NCBI GenBank assembly: GCA_041391125.1
Contig: JAWKON010000019.1
Coordinates: 62,001-126,000 of the forward strand
Source of the DNA: JACKBC01 sp041391125
GTDB taxonomy: Bacteria; Chloroflexota; Anaerolineae; Caldilineales; Caldilineaceae
Reading direction: 5' to 3'
DNA length: 64,000 nt
Shown here: piece after piece, positions 26,352-35,668 of the stretch
Numbering within the stretch: position 1 is the first letter of the stretch
Layout of the letters: each line of letters begins with the position of its first letter
The notes under the pieces: generated by a model
What the model saw: only the letters and a program-made list of their open reading frames with translations
Databases searched by the model: none
What the model was told of the DNA's origin: nothing
Translations under genes and position numbers: made by a program

Positions 26352-27178
26352 GACCGTCACCGCGCATCGCCGCCACAACCAGCGCAACGAATCGGGCAAA
26401 ATCGCCCCGCCATGCACGCCATCATGCGCACCGCTGCCGCCCACAAAGCGGTGATCGTAGCCCTGATAGCGCAGCGCCGCCACCATCTGTAAATTAGCCA
26501 GCCACCAGTTGCCAAAGTCGTTGTCCAAGTCGTTTTCGCCATCCTGCAAAAAGACGCGCAGCGGGCGCACAGCCTCTTGCCGCACGCGCGAGGGGTAGAC
26601 GTGGCCGCCGCGAATGTTGGTAAATGAGCCAATATGCGAAAGCACTTTGCGAAACGCATCCGGGCGCTCCCAGGCGGCGGTGAACGCGCAGATGCCGCCC
26701 GATGATAGCCCACAAATGGCGCGCTGGTCGGGGTCATCGGTCAGCGTCCAGCGGGCGCCCACCTCGGGCAGAATCTCTTCAATCAAAAAACGGGCGTAGC
26801 GGTCGGAGAGCGTATCGTATTCCGCCGAACGGTTGTTAAAGGGCCATTGGTGAGTGGCCGGCTCGCTGCTGACGTGGCCGGGATTGATGAAAATACCGAT
26901 GGTCACCGGCATCTCGCCCGCGTGGATCAGATTGTCGAACACAATGGGCGTGCGGAACCAGCCATCTTCCTCTACATAGCGATGGCCATCCTGAAAGACC
27001 ATGACGGCGGCCGGTGTAGCGGGGTCGTATTGGTGTGGCGTGTAGACCCAATAGGCGCGCTGTGCGTTGGGGAAAACGGTGCTGACGTGGGTGAAGCGCT
27101 CAACGTGACCTGCGGCACGCCGGGCTGGCGCTGCGATTCCGGACCGTAGGTATAGGCGGGTGTGTCTGTCATGGGCAT
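26343..27178 (-). CDS. Esterase D/enterochelin-esterase-type alpha/beta hydrolase, one frameshift
   Basis: The C-terminal 219 residues (26343-27002) are in one frame: MVFQDGHRYVEEDGW, nucleophile elbow ICGLSSGGICAF, acidic residue region FLQDGENDLDND and catalytic His near GGSGAHDGVHGG. This is the putative-esterase family PF00756 (Fes/YbbA-like). The N-terminal part starts at ATG 27178 (MPMTDTPAYTYGPES). It must shift frame near 27115 (one base missing after GVPQ) to reach HVERFTHVSTVFPNAQRAYW and then PAAVMVFQDGH. With the shift repaired the protein is about 278 residues. Cytoplasmic; substrate unknown. Confidence 0.75.
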
Positions 27179-27276
27179 GTGTCCTTTAGGGCTAATCCAG
27201 AAAAATAGAATGTACAGATTAGAAAGGTTTTCTGATTAGCTTGACGGTTTTCCTGTATATTTAATTTTTGAAAAAC

Positions 27277-28085
27277 CTAGAATGCATGTTGTTCGATGCC
27301 TTCCCACCAGGTGAGGCCAGATTGCCACTCCACCTGGCGGTAACCGACCGAGGCATAGATTCGGGCGGCGTTATATTCCGCCACTGGCATAATAACCAAT
27401 TGCCGCGCCCCCATTTCCTGGAAGCCATGCTGCGAGGCGTGATGCAGCAGCGTGCCGCAGATGCCCCGGCGGCGAAAGCCGGGTGGGTGCTCACTTCTTG
27501 AAAGCGCCCCGAGTGCGCCCTCTACAAACAGCCCCAGCGAACCCACCAACTGTTCCCCCAAGTAAGCCCCAAACCAGACGCCGCGCCCGGCCTGCGTCAT
27601 GGCGCGAGCAGCATCCATTGGGTGCGAATGAAGGTCAGATCGCCGGTGGGATCGTCATTGCCGTGGCAGAGTAGATGCAGATCAAAGGCCGCCGCCCATT
27701 CGGCATCGGTCGTGCGCGCGAACCTTCATCGTGTCATTGGGATGGGGTGGCGGGTGGACGCTTCCGCCGCCATGATCAGATCTTTGAAACAGTGAAAGCC
27801 CGCGTCGAGAAAAGGTTGAATTTCGCCCTGTGCGCCATCGGGGGCATCCCAGCCCAGGGCAATATGTTTGACGTGCGGCAGCGTGCGAAATTCCTCCGCA
27901 AATAGTTGCTGCCAATGTATAAAATCACCCGGTTCGGGCGGCGCCGCAAAGAGCAGAAAATGGCCCCAGTAATAGAGGGGATTGGCAGGTGATTGCACGA
28001 CTAAATAGTCGCCGCGATCCAGAATAATGCCGTCGAAGCGGGGGAAAATCAGATCGGTTTGATAACCGAGAGAGCGCAGATGCAT
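27277..28085 (-). pseudogene. GNAT N-acetyltransferase, at least two to three frameshifts
   Basis: Starts at ATG 28085 (MHLRSLGYQTDLIFPRFDG). The first 119 residues run in one frame, then the reading continues in others through KVRA, TDAEWAAAFDLHLL, FIRTQWM, and finally DAARAMTQAGRGVWFGAYLG to the C-terminus at 27277. The last part is a typical GNAT acetyl-CoA-binding region (HPPGFRRRGICGTLLHHA) followed by VGYRQVEWQ. The restored protein would be about 270 residues with an N-terminal GNAT-like half. Shifts near 27730, 27715 and 27612 are needed. Substrate not predictable. Confidence 0.7.
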
Positions 28086-28101
28086 AATTTCTCACTCATT
28101 C

Positions 28102-29841
28102 TCACAGCGGCTTATCAGCCACGGCTACCGCCTGAACTACTTCCGCTTTGGGGCCTACAAAAACAATCAACCAGGCGCGCAAATCGGTGAGCCGCTGCAA
28201 CTTTTCGTGCTGTAAATAGGCTTGCATCTGCGCCAATCCCTCGGCTTTGACTTCGGCCACGCGTTGTGCATCCGCCTGTTTGAGATATTTGAGTTCAAAG
28301 GCGAATTGGTAATTAGGCTCAATGGGCGGGCGGCGGGTGAGCAGCAGATCGACATAGCGGCGGTCGGTTTCATACTCACTGTGGATGGTGTAAATCTGAG
28401 TGGGGTAGAGCAGCGAGGCAAAGACAGCTTTGACATACTTTTCATCAAAGCCCATGGCATCGCGATTAGAAAGCTGGAGCAAAATCGCCTCTGCTGCTTC
28501 GATCAGCGGTGCAATCTCGTTCTCCTGCGCCAGCTTGACTACTCGATCATAGATGCGCAGATCGTCGGCGCGCAGCGCGGCCTGCCGTAGCACAATCTGC
28601 TGAAAATAGGTAAAGTAGAGCTGGGTGATCACAAAGTTGGGCGGCTCAAAGACAAAGCGTGAAAGCTGCGATTCGCGGATGGTCACAATGCCGAGATAGA
28701 AAAGTAGGCTGACCAGGTCATCGCGCGTAAAGTCCTTCTCGAAGCTAACCTGGCGCGTCAACTGGGCGGTGATCTCACCCTGGCTGATGAGTTCGTTGAG
28801 CAACGCCAGATTTTGCACCTCGTGTCCCTCCACGCGGAAGAGTTCGCGCAGCTTGCCATAATCGCTGGCAATGTTGATGTCCAGCAATTCAGTGGGATAG
28901 GCGCCGGTCGAACCCAATTCGGAGGCAAAGTAGAGTACCATATCCGGATTGTAGAGCCGCCCTGCAGCTTGACCGTTAAAGAGATAGCCATTGTACCACT
29001 GGCGCAGATCGGCAATAGTTTGATCCATCTTCGCTTCAGTCACACCTACGCCGCCTAAAATGGAGCGCACCTCTTCTTCGGTAAAACCCATCATGTTGTG
29101 AAATTGAATATCCAGACTGATGTGCTTGCCGATGTTAAAACCGCCGGTCAAGCTGTCAAGCGTAAGGGGGGAAACGCCGGTGATAAAGATGCGGTCAATT
29201 GTGCCGTCGCCCGTGGCCGCCTTGATGCGCTCGTAAAATTTGCGCACGTAGCCATTGCGGCTCACGCTCTGCTTGAATTCCTCAATGCGAAAGGCCACCA
29301 GTTCATTGGCAAAGTGGTCATATTCGTCGATGAGCAGGTAAATTTTGTAATCGCTCTCTTTGGCCCACTGATTATTCTTCAGACGCTCCAACAGCCGACT
29401 GAGCAGATCCGTGGGCGTATCTCCGGCTAAGATATATGCGTCATCTTCTTTCTCAAAACAGAAGTGATAGACGCTGATAAAATCGCTGATGCCGTAACGC
29501 ACGTTGCGCCAAAAGCCTTGATAGGTACTTTCGGCTGTCTGAGTATCAATGTGGCTAAAATCCAGCTTGAGCACCAGATATTGGTTGGCCAACGGCGTCG
29601 GCTGCCGGCCAATGGCGTATGCGCCAAATATCTCGGCAAAGTCGTTTCGATATTCCAACCCGTAGTACGCGCGCAGCAGCGAAATAAAGAGGCTCTTGCC
29701 AAAACGCCGCGGTCGTAAGAAGAAGAGATACGGTTCGTTCATCTCCTCGATCTGGGCCACAAAAGGCGTGCGATCCACAAAGTAATAGCCTTCTTTGGCC
29801 ACTTTAGGAAAGTAGCTAATGCCATAAGGTAATCTGAGCAT
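28102..29841 (-). CDS. AAA-ATPase_like protein with C-terminal PD-(D/E)XK nuclease domain
   Basis: 579 residues. The N-terminal AAA-ATPase_like domain (PF09820 type) has the hallmark start LPYGISYFPKVAKEGYYFVD, the Walker A variant LRPRRFGKSLF (residues 42-52) and a Walker B-like LLIDEYDHFAN. The C-terminal 100 residues carry the associated PD-(D/E)XK fold (PF08011 type), with DRRYVDLLL then FAFELKYLK supplying the D...ExK core. Such proteins are abundant and multi-copy in some bacteria; a role in nucleic-acid processing or conflict has been proposed by others but is not established. It stands alone, with a divergent sugar ABC operon upstream. Confidence 0.9.
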   Translation of the reverse strand: MLRLPYGISYFPKVAKEGYYFVDRTPFVAQIEEMNEPYLFFLRPRRFGKSLFISLLRAYYGLEYRNDFAEIFGAYAIGRQPTPLANQYLVLKLDFSHIDTQTAESTYQGFWRNVRYGISDFISVYHFCFEKEDDAYILAGDTPTDLLSRLLERLKNNQWAKESDYKIYLLIDEYDHFANELVAFRIEEFKQSVSRNGYVRKFYERIKAATGDGTIDRIFITGVSPLTLDSLTGGFNIGKHISLDIQFHNMMGFTEEEVRSILGGVGVTEAKMDQTIADLRQWYNGYLFNGQAAGRLYNPDMVLYFASELGSTGAYPTELLDINIASDYGKLRELFRVEGHEVQNLALLNELISQGEITAQLTRQVSFEKDFTRDDLVSLLFYLGIVTIRESQLSRFVFEPPNFVITQLYFTYFQQIVLRQAALRADDLRIYDRVVKLAQENEIAPLIEAAEAILLQLSNRDAMGFDEKYVKAVFASLLYPTQIYTIHSEYETDRRYVDLLLTRRPPIEPNYQFAFELKYLKQADAQRVAEVKAEGLAQMQAYLQHEKLQRLTDLRAWLIVFVGPKAEVVQAVAVADKPL

Positions 29842-30192
29842 TGGTTCTCCACAAGAATTCGTGACTCGTCTGCCGTTTTATATCACCTATTATATCACAT
29901 ATCTGTTTGCTCTGTTTGCCCTGTGGTGCTTCTAGAGAAACAGCGTACAACCCATACCGCCATTGACAAATAAAGGGTGAATGATTAGACTTGTTGATGA
30001 GGGCTGGGGTGATTTTTCAAATACCCCGTACTCTTTCCTTCATTGTACTAACGTATGCTGCGGTCGATGCGGTCAACTATACATCGGGCTCCCCAATTTT
30101 CGATATATGGCCGACAGAGAGCATGTCTGATTTTCTGCAATCGGTACCTTTTATCTCACAATTTCAACATAAATAGCACCAGGAGGATTCCA
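29842..30192. other. Divergent promoter region
   Basis: 351 bases between divergent genes, AT-rich near 29875-29905 (TATATCACCTATTATATCA). No gene. A sigma-70-like promoter toward the sugar ABC operon lies at 29963-29991. Confidence 0.6.
29963..29991 (+). promoter_or_regulatory. Candidate sigma-70 promoter of the sugar ABC operon
   Basis: TTGACA at 29963-29968, a 17-base spacer, then TAGACT at 29986-29991 (4 of 6 to TATAAT). This would leave a leader of about 195 bases before ATG 30193. Confidence 0.35.
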
Positions 30193-31593
30193 ATGGCTAC
30201 TACACTCAGTCGACGGTCTTTTCTCAAAGCAGGCGGTGTGACAATTGCGGGTCTGAGCATCATGGGGCTGGCGGGCTGTGCAACACCAGGGGCGCCAGCC
30301 GCCGGTGACCAGGCCGCACCAGCCGCCGAAGGCGGCGCCCCCGTGCCGGCCCTGTTGCGCGCGGGTAATGGTGAAGAAGATTACTTCAATCGCACCATCG
30401 ACCTCTTTGAATCCCAGCATCCGGATGTCAAAATCAGCCGCATTTTTGTGCCGGGCGGCCAGGAGTACATCACCAAGCTCGATCTCATGATCGCCTCGGG
30501 CGATCCGCCCGCTATTTACGCCCCCTTCTCCAACCGCGGTTATCGCTATTATGCCGCGCGCGGGCTCAGCCAGGAGCTGGATGATTTTGCGGCGCGTGAC
30601 AGCGTCAACCTGGACGACTTCCACCCCGATGGCATGAAGGGGTGCCGTTGGGAAGGCAAGCTGATGGCGCTGCCGCTGGACCTGTGGCCCCACGTGATCT
30701 ATTACAACAAGACGCTCTTTAATGAAGCCGGCGTGGACGCGCCACCCACCGACTGGACCGATACGAGCTGGACCACCGAAAAATATCTAGAAACGGCCAA
30801 AGCCTTGACCAAAGTGGAGGGCGACACCGTCACCCAATTTGGCACGTCGACCTACTTCAACTATTGGGCCGCCGGCTGGATCTACGGCAGCGACTGGTGG
30901 CCGCTGGATACGTACGAAACCGGCATCATCACCGAATTCACCGGCGACACCGATGAGAAGACGCTGGGCGCGGTGCAGTGGGTGGCCGACAGCATGTTGA
31001 CCGATCAAGTGGCGCCCACGCCCGCCCAGTCGCAACAATTGCAGACCGGCGTGCCTTCCCTCTTCATGAGTGGCAAGGTGGCCATGCTCATGGACAACAT
31101 TGGCTCGCTCAGCCAGTTCGCCACCATCGACGCCTTTGAGTGGGGCGTAGCGGCCGCCCCCTTCCCCCCCGACGGTTCCGACCGCCATTTGCACGTCTGG
31201 ATCGATTTCTGGAGCATGATCAAAGGCGTCCAAAATCTGGAAGGCTCGTGGGAATTCCTCAAATTTATGACCAGTGCCGAAGCGCAGAAAATCTACCCCA
31301 TCCAATACGGCCCGCAGAGCAGCCTGCTCTCGCTGGGCCAGGATTGGGTCGATGTGCAGCGCGCGCAGCAGAGCCATCTCTCCGACGATGAATTCAACGT
31401 CCTGGTGGAAGCGCCCAAATATGAGCAGATCGACCCCGAAAACTGGACTGTCAACATGAGCGTCGTCCACACCGAACCGCTCCAGCCCGCCCTGGACCGC
31501 ATTTGGCTGGGCGAAGGCAGCGCCGCCGACATTATTGCCGAAGCCGCGCCCGATATTCGCAAGGCGATTGATGAGAGCAAAGTGGTGAGTTAG
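30193..31593 (+). CDS. Sugar ABC transporter substrate-binding lipoprotein (CUT1, Tat signal)
   Basis: 466 residues from ATG 30193, preceded by AGGAGG at 30181-30186. The N-terminus combines a twin-arginine signal (SRRSFLKAGG) with a lipobox (GLAGC), so it is probably Tat-exported and lipid-anchored. The mature protein is a family-1 extracellular solute-binding protein: SQHPDVKISRIFVPGGQEY, LPLDLWPHVIYYNKTLF and LMDNIGSLSQF. It heads a binding protein-permease-permease operon typical of oligosaccharide or glycerol-phosphate uptake. No ATPase gene follows; CUT1 systems often share one encoded elsewhere. Confidence 0.92.
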   Translation: MATTLSRRSFLKAGGVTIAGLSIMGLAGCATPGAPAAGDQAAPAAEGGAPVPALLRAGNGEEDYFNRTIDLFESQHPDVKISRIFVPGGQEYITKLDLMIASGDPPAIYAPFSNRGYRYYAARGLSQELDDFAARDSVNLDDFHPDGMKGCRWEGKLMALPLDLWPHVIYYNKTLFNEAGVDAPPTDWTDTSWTTEKYLETAKALTKVEGDTVTQFGTSTYFNYWAAGWIYGSDWWPLDTYETGIITEFTGDTDEKTLGAVQWVADSMLTDQVAPTPAQSQQLQTGVPSLFMSGKVAMLMDNIGSLSQFATIDAFEWGVAAAPFPPDGSDRHLHVWIDFWSMIKGVQNLEGSWEFLKFMTSAEAQKIYPIQYGPQSSLLSLGQDWVDVQRAQQSHLSDDEFNVLVEAPKYEQIDPENWTVNMSVVHTEPLQPALDRIWLGEGSAADIIAEAAPDIRKAIDESKVVS

Positions 31594-31606
31594 GGGGGAG
31601 ATCGGG

Positions 31607-31669
31607 GATTAGGGACTGGGGATCGGGGATCGGCGGCGAGACCCGATTCCTAATCCCCAGTCCCTAATC
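31607..31669. repeat. Palindromic word repeat (GGGGATTAGGGACT family)
   Basis: 17-bp perfect arms at 31607-31623 and 31653-31669 (GATTAGGGACTGGGGAT), built from GGGGAT and TAGGGACT words, in the gap between binding protein and first permease. It could attenuate or stabilise the message so the binding protein is made in excess. Confidence 0.85.
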
Positions 31670-31687
31670 TCAACACAGGAGGTGACC

Positions 31688-32614
31688 GTGACGACACAAA
31701 CCGCCCGCGTGCGGCGGCGGGTCAGCCCGCTGTTGATGCGCGAATATATTGCGTTTTACCTCTTTGCCAGTCCGTGGCTGCTGGGGCTGCTCATCTTTAC
31801 ATTGGGACCGATGATTGCGTCGTTTCTGCTCAGTTTTGCCGATTATCCGGTGATTGTGCCGCCCAAGTGGGTGGGGGTGCAGAACTACGTGGACCTTTTC
31901 ACCGACGACAAGCTGGTCTGGCAATCGCTCAAGGTGACGCTGCTCTACAGCCTGGGCGCCATCCCCATGACGCTCTGTTTTTCATTTTTTGTGGCGGCGT
32001 TGCTCAATCAGCAGATCAAAGGCGTCAATATTTTTCGCACCGTCTACTATATGCCCGCTGTCATCTCTGGCGTGCCGGTAGCGCTGTTGTGGATGTGGAT
32101 GCTGAACCCCGAATTTGGCCTGGTCAACAATGCGCTGCGCTGGGTGGGCATCAAAGGGCCGCAGTGGTTTTTCAGCACCACCTGGGTGATCCCGGCCTTT
32201 ATCCTCATGAACCTGTGGACCATTGGCGTGACCATGGTCATCTTTCTGGCCGGGCTCAAGGGCATCCCTGATCATCTCTACGAAGCCGCTGAAATTGATG
32301 GCGCCGGGCCGTGGTCCAAGTTCCGCAACGTGACCCTGCCCATGATGTCGCCGATTATCCTCTTTAACGTGGTCATTGGCATTATCGACTCGTTCCAGAT
32401 TTTTACGCCCGCCTTTATCATCACCAACGGCGGCCCGGCCAACGCCAGCCTCTTTTACGGTCTCTATCTCTACAACAACGCCTTCAAGTTTTTCAAAATG
32501 GGCTACGCGGCGGCGCTGGCCTGGCTCATGTTTTTGATCATTCTGGCGCTGACCGGGCTGGTCTTTCGTTCGACGGGGCGCTGGGTCTATTACGAGGGAT
32601 CGCTGATTCGTTAA
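31688..32614 (+). CDS. Sugar ABC transporter permease, MalF/UgpA-like
   Basis: 308 residues from GTG 31688, with AGGAGG (31677-31682) five bases upstream. The GTG at 31682 lies inside that ribosome-binding site and is rejected as a start. Six membrane helices are visible, with a long N-terminal helix (FYLFASPWLLGLLIFTLGP). The cytoplasmic EAA loop is EAAEIDGAGPWSKFRNVTLP. It pairs with the permease at 32616 as the heterodimeric channel. Confidence 0.92.
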   Translation: MTTQTARVRRRVSPLLMREYIAFYLFASPWLLGLLIFTLGPMIASFLLSFADYPVIVPPKWVGVQNYVDLFTDDKLVWQSLKVTLLYSLGAIPMTLCFSFFVAALLNQQIKGVNIFRTVYYMPAVISGVPVALLWMWMLNPEFGLVNNALRWVGIKGPQWFFSTTWVIPAFILMNLWTIGVTMVIFLAGLKGIPDHLYEAAEIDGAGPWSKFRNVTLPMMSPIILFNVVIGIIDSFQIFTPAFIITNGGPANASLFYGLYLYNNAFKFFKMGYAAALAWLMFLIILALTGLVFRSTGRWVYYEGSLIR

Positions 32615-32615
32615 C

Positions 32616-33527
32616 ATGGCAACCAGACAACTTTCCGCCCCATCATCCCCATCGCGCCGGCGCACGACGACCGCGCCCTGGTGGCGGCGCAAAAGCGTCC
32701 GCCAGCAGAGCACCCTCTGGCTCAGCACGCTGGTTCTGATCGTCGGCGCCTTCTTTATGCTGCTGCCCGTTTTTTGGATGCTTTCGGCCTCGCTCAAGGA
32801 TGAGGGCGATGTGTTTCTGGTGCCCATCCAGTGGCTGCCCGACCCCTTCCGCTGGAGCAATTACCCCGAGGCGCTCACCTTTCAGCCCTTCTGGATGTAC
32901 TTTCGCAACAGCGTCATCGTCACCGGGCTGAGCGTGGTGGGCGCCGTGCTGACCGCCTCGCTGGTGGCCTATGCCTTTGCTCGGCTGCGCGCCCCCGGCA
33001 AAAACGTGCTCTTTATAATCCTGCTCAGCACGCTCATGCTGCCGGGCGAAGTGACGTTGGTCCCTATCTATCTGCTCTTTCGCAATGTGGGCTGGCTGGA
33101 CACCTATCGCCCGCTGATTGTGCCAAGCTGGTTTGGCGGCAGCGCCTTCTACATTTTTCTGCTGCGCCAATTTTTCCTTACCCTGCCTACCGAATTGGAT
33201 GACGCCGCCAAAATCGACGGCGCCAATCTGTTTTCTATTTATTGGCGCATTCTGTTGCCCCTCACCAAACCCGCGCTAGCCAGCGTGGCCATCTTCGCCT
33301 TTTTTGCCAATTGGAACAACTTCCAGGCCGCGCTCATTTACCTCAACACCATGGAAAAGTACACGCTTCCCATTGGCCTGCGCCTCTACCTCAGCTCCTT
33401 TGGCCAGACCCACTGGAATTACCTCATGGCCGCCACGCTCGTATCAGTCATCCCACCCATTCTGATCTTCTTCACCTCGCAGCGCTATTTTGTCGAAGGC
33501 GCCGCGTTGACCGGCGTGAAGGGGTAG
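32616..33527 (+). CDS. Sugar ABC transporter permease, MalG/UgpE-like
   Basis: 303 residues, starting one base after the previous stop (TAACATG). Six membrane helices follow a basic, Ser/Arg-rich N-terminus. The EAA loop reads DDAAKIDGANLFSIYWRILL, followed by LTKPALA. The C-terminus ends in the family-typical QRYFVEGAALTGVKG. It is the second half of the CUT1 channel. Confidence 0.93.
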   Translation: MATRQLSAPSSPSRRRTTTAPWWRRKSVRQQSTLWLSTLVLIVGAFFMLLPVFWMLSASLKDEGDVFLVPIQWLPDPFRWSNYPEALTFQPFWMYFRNSVIVTGLSVVGAVLTASLVAYAFARLRAPGKNVLFIILLSTLMLPGEVTLVPIYLLFRNVGWLDTYRPLIVPSWFGGSAFYIFLLRQFFLTLPTELDDAAKIDGANLFSIYWRILLPLTKPALASVAIFAFFANWNNFQAALIYLNTMEKYTLPIGLRLYLSSFGQTHWNYLMAATLVSVIPPILIFFTSQRYFVEGAALTGVKG

Positions 33528-33540
33528 CTTTCAGATGAAA

Positions 33541-33577
33541 AGGTGACCGGATGACAAGGTGACAAGGTGACCGATGA
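33541..33577. repeat. GGTGAC word array
   Basis: Direct repeats of GGTGACC/GATGACA/GGTGACA. The same vocabulary occurs at 24317-24345, 25522-25576 and 49675-49785. Here only one arm is present, so it is not a hairpin. Confidence 0.65.
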
Positions 33578-33635
33578 CTCCTTCCTGCATGACCGCACGG
33601 GTGCGTTTGAGTTTGGCGGACCATTTAGGTGAGTG

Positions 33636-33744
33636 CCGGTCGAGTAGTGCGGGGCAGTATCCGCACGTATCGAGACCAAACGGGTCGACCCGCTCACTGT
33701 GGTTTCGATACGGCTGCGAACTACAGCAGCCTACTCAACTGCCG
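33636..33744. repeat. 105-110-bp palindromic element, copy 1
   Basis: Imperfect palindrome with outer arms CCGGTCGAGTAG / CTACTCAACTGCCG and inner arms CGTATCGAGACC / GGTTTCGATACG. Its reverse complement aligns end to end with 45610-45713; a half copy lies at 35462-35510. Confidence 0.85.
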
Positions 33745-33954
33745 CTCGCTCTCCTGTTCGGCGCCAAAATCGCTTAGCTTGATACGCATGCCCCAAAGCG
33801 AAACACCCCTGACCACAAAGCCCAGTTGCACAAAATGCGTTTACCCCTATAATTTCCGCACAGATGTTCGACAACTCATAAAGCACCGACCGAATCGACA
33901 TCTACTCAACCGGTACACGCAACACGCAACACGTAACCCGCAGGAGCCTTACCC

Positions 33955-35343
33955 GTGGCCAAAACCAAAACCCGCTACGTCTGTTCTGAATGCGGCAGCG
34001 TGCAGATGAAATGGATGGGCAAATGCCCCAACTGCAACGAATGGGACACGCTAGAAGAAGTCGTCGTGCAGGAAGCGGCCAAAAGCCGCACCGCCATGCC
34101 CATTGGCAGCGATGCAGCCGCCCGCCCGCTGCCGCTGACGCAGATTCCGGCGGATGGCGCGCCCCGTTTGCCGCTGCGCATGAGCGAATTGAGCCGCGTG
34201 CTGGGGGGCGGCATTGTACCCGGCTCCGGCGTGCTGGTGGGCGGCGATCCCGGCATTGGCAAGAGTACGCTGCTGCTGCAAATGGCGGCGGAGGTGGCCG
34301 AAACGGTGGGCGCGGTACTCTACATCAGCGCCGAAGAGAGTGCACACCAGATCCGGCGCCGCGCTTCCCGGCTGGATATTCATGCCGAAAAGCTCTTTGT
34401 CCTCTCTGAAATTATCGTCGAAAATATTTTGGAGCAGATAGAACTGCTCAAGCCCAACCTGATCATCGTCGACTCGATCCAGGCCATTTACGCCGAGGCG
34501 GGCACCAGCGCCGCCGGCACGGTGAGCCAGGTGCGCGACTGCGCCGCTCTGCTGTTGCGGGCGGCCAAGCGGCTCAACATTGCGCTCTTTCTGGTGGGCC
34601 ATGTGACCAAAGAGGGCAATCTGGCCGGCCCGCGCGTGCTGGAACACATGGTGGATGCCGTTTTACAGCTTGAGGGTGAACGCTTTCACGCCTATCGGCT
34701 GCTGCGTTCGGTGAAAAACCGCTTTGGCAGCACCAATGAAGTGGGCATCTTCGAAATGGACGAGCGCGGCATGATCGAAGTTCAGAACCCCTCCGAGGTC
34801 TTCTTGGCCGAGCGGCTGCCCAATGCATCGGGCAGCGCCATTGCGGTCTCTATGGAAGGCAGCCGGCCGCTGCTGGTGGAAGTGCAGGCGTTGAGCAGCC
34901 ACACCCCCTTTAGCCAGCCGCGGCGCACCGGCAACGGCGTGGACCAGAACCGGCTGTTGCTGCTGGCCGCCGTGTTGAGCAAGCGCGTGGGGCTCAAGCT
35001 GGCCGAGCAGGATATTTTTGTCAACGTGGTGGGCGGCATGCGCATTGGCGAGCCCGCCGCCGACCTGGCCACGGCCACCGCCATTGCCAGCAGCTATTTT
35101 AACCGCCCCGTCTGCGCCGACCTGGCCATTGTGGGCGAGGTGGGTCTCAGCGGCGAATTGCGCAGCGTGGGCCAGTTGCCGCGCCGCCTGCATGAAGCCG
35201 CCAAGCTGGGTTTTAAGCGCGCATTGGCGCCCCGCAGCGCCCTGCGCGGCAAAGGCGACGATGCGCTGCCGTCCGGCATTCAGGTGGTCGGCGTGCGCAC
35301 GCTGCAAGAGGCGCTGGATGTAGCGCTGGTGGCGCAATCGTAG
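33955..35343 (+). CDS. radA: DNA repair protein RadA
   Basis: 462 residues, normal for the family, from GTG 33955. The N-terminal C4 zinc finger is present (CSECG at 10-14, CPNCNEW at 27-33). Then come the RecA-like core with Walker A GGDPGIGKSTLL (about 96-107), the RadA-specific KNRFG motif (SVKNRFGST) and the C-terminal Lon-protease-like domain (GGMRIGEPAADLATATAI). It is a DNA-dependent ATPase/helicase that drives branch migration in recombination. It stands alone between repeat-rich spacers. Confidence 0.97.
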   Translation: MAKTKTRYVCSECGSVQMKWMGKCPNCNEWDTLEEVVVQEAAKSRTAMPIGSDAAARPLPLTQIPADGAPRLPLRMSELSRVLGGGIVPGSGVLVGGDPGIGKSTLLLQMAAEVAETVGAVLYISAEESAHQIRRRASRLDIHAEKLFVLSEIIVENILEQIELLKPNLIIVDSIQAIYAEAGTSAAGTVSQVRDCAALLLRAAKRLNIALFLVGHVTKEGNLAGPRVLEHMVDAVLQLEGERFHAYRLLRSVKNRFGSTNEVGIFEMDERGMIEVQNPSEVFLAERLPNASGSAIAVSMEGSRPLLVEVQALSSHTPFSQPRRTGNGVDQNRLLLLAAVLSKRVGLKLAEQDIFVNVVGGMRIGEPAADLATATAIASSYFNRPVCADLAIVGEVGLSGELRSVGQLPRRLHEAAKLGFKRALAPRSALRGKGDDALPSGIQVVGVRTLQEALDVALVAQS

Positions 35344-35461
35344 GCTCTTCTGCAAAGCGCTCAATAGCCACAAAAAACACAGAAAACACAAAAATTCTCT
35401 CTGATCCTTTTGTGAATTTTGTGTGGTTTAACCGGATCTTATTTGGTTACAAGGCTAGCGG

Positions 35462-35510
35462 CGGTTGAGTAGGCTGGTGCTGTTTCCAGCCGTATCGAAA
35501 CCAAAGCGGG
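35462..35510. repeat. Half copy of the 105-110-bp palindromic element
   Basis: Begins CGGTTGAGTAGGCTG and continues to CCGTATCGAAACC, matching the left half of 45610-45713. The right half is missing. Confidence 0.75.
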
Positions 35511-35594
35511 TCAACCATATGAGATATCAAAGGGCCTTTTGTGTTTTCTGTGGCTATTCTGCCCCTATTTGCAGTGAATTCATCGTAATATCAA

Positions 35595-35629
35595 AAAGGG
35601 CTCCGAAGAGGATGACTTCGGAGCCCTTT
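35595..35629 (-). terminator. Intrinsic terminator of katG
   Basis: A 14-bp perfect stem (AAAGGGCTCCGAAG at 35595-35608, CTTCGGAGCCCTTT at 35616-35629) with a 7-base loop. On the minus strand it is followed by a T-run. It lies 40 bases past the katG stop. Confidence 0.88.
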
Positions 35630-35668
35630 CCATTTTATCTGATTACATACTATAGGAGCTTATCAAAA

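Larger units (their letters stand above)
33528..33954. other. Intergenic region filled by repeats
   Basis: 427 bases with no gene. It contains a GGTGAC word array (33541-33577), the 109-bp palindromic element (33636-33744), and about 200 bases of leader for radA with the word ACACGCAACACG near 33920. Confidence 0.65.
35344..35668. other. Intergenic region with repeats and katG terminator
   Basis: 325 bases between convergent radA and katG. It includes ACACAAAAATTC/GAATTTTGTGTGG imperfect arms (about 35381-35435), the half copy of the 105-bp element (35462-35510), another ACAC/TGTG word stretch (35538-35553) and the terminator at 35595-35629. Confidence 0.65.

Noticed and set aside
28102..29841. 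Calling the AAA-ATPase_like protein plus neighbours a defence island
   Set aside because: It is a single gene with metabolic and transport neighbours; nothing else of known defence type adjoins it, and the CHAT gene is 20 kb away.
31682..31684. GTG at 31682 as start of the sugar permease
   Set aside because: It is part of the AGGAGGTG ribosome-binding site; GTG 31688 has the proper spacing.
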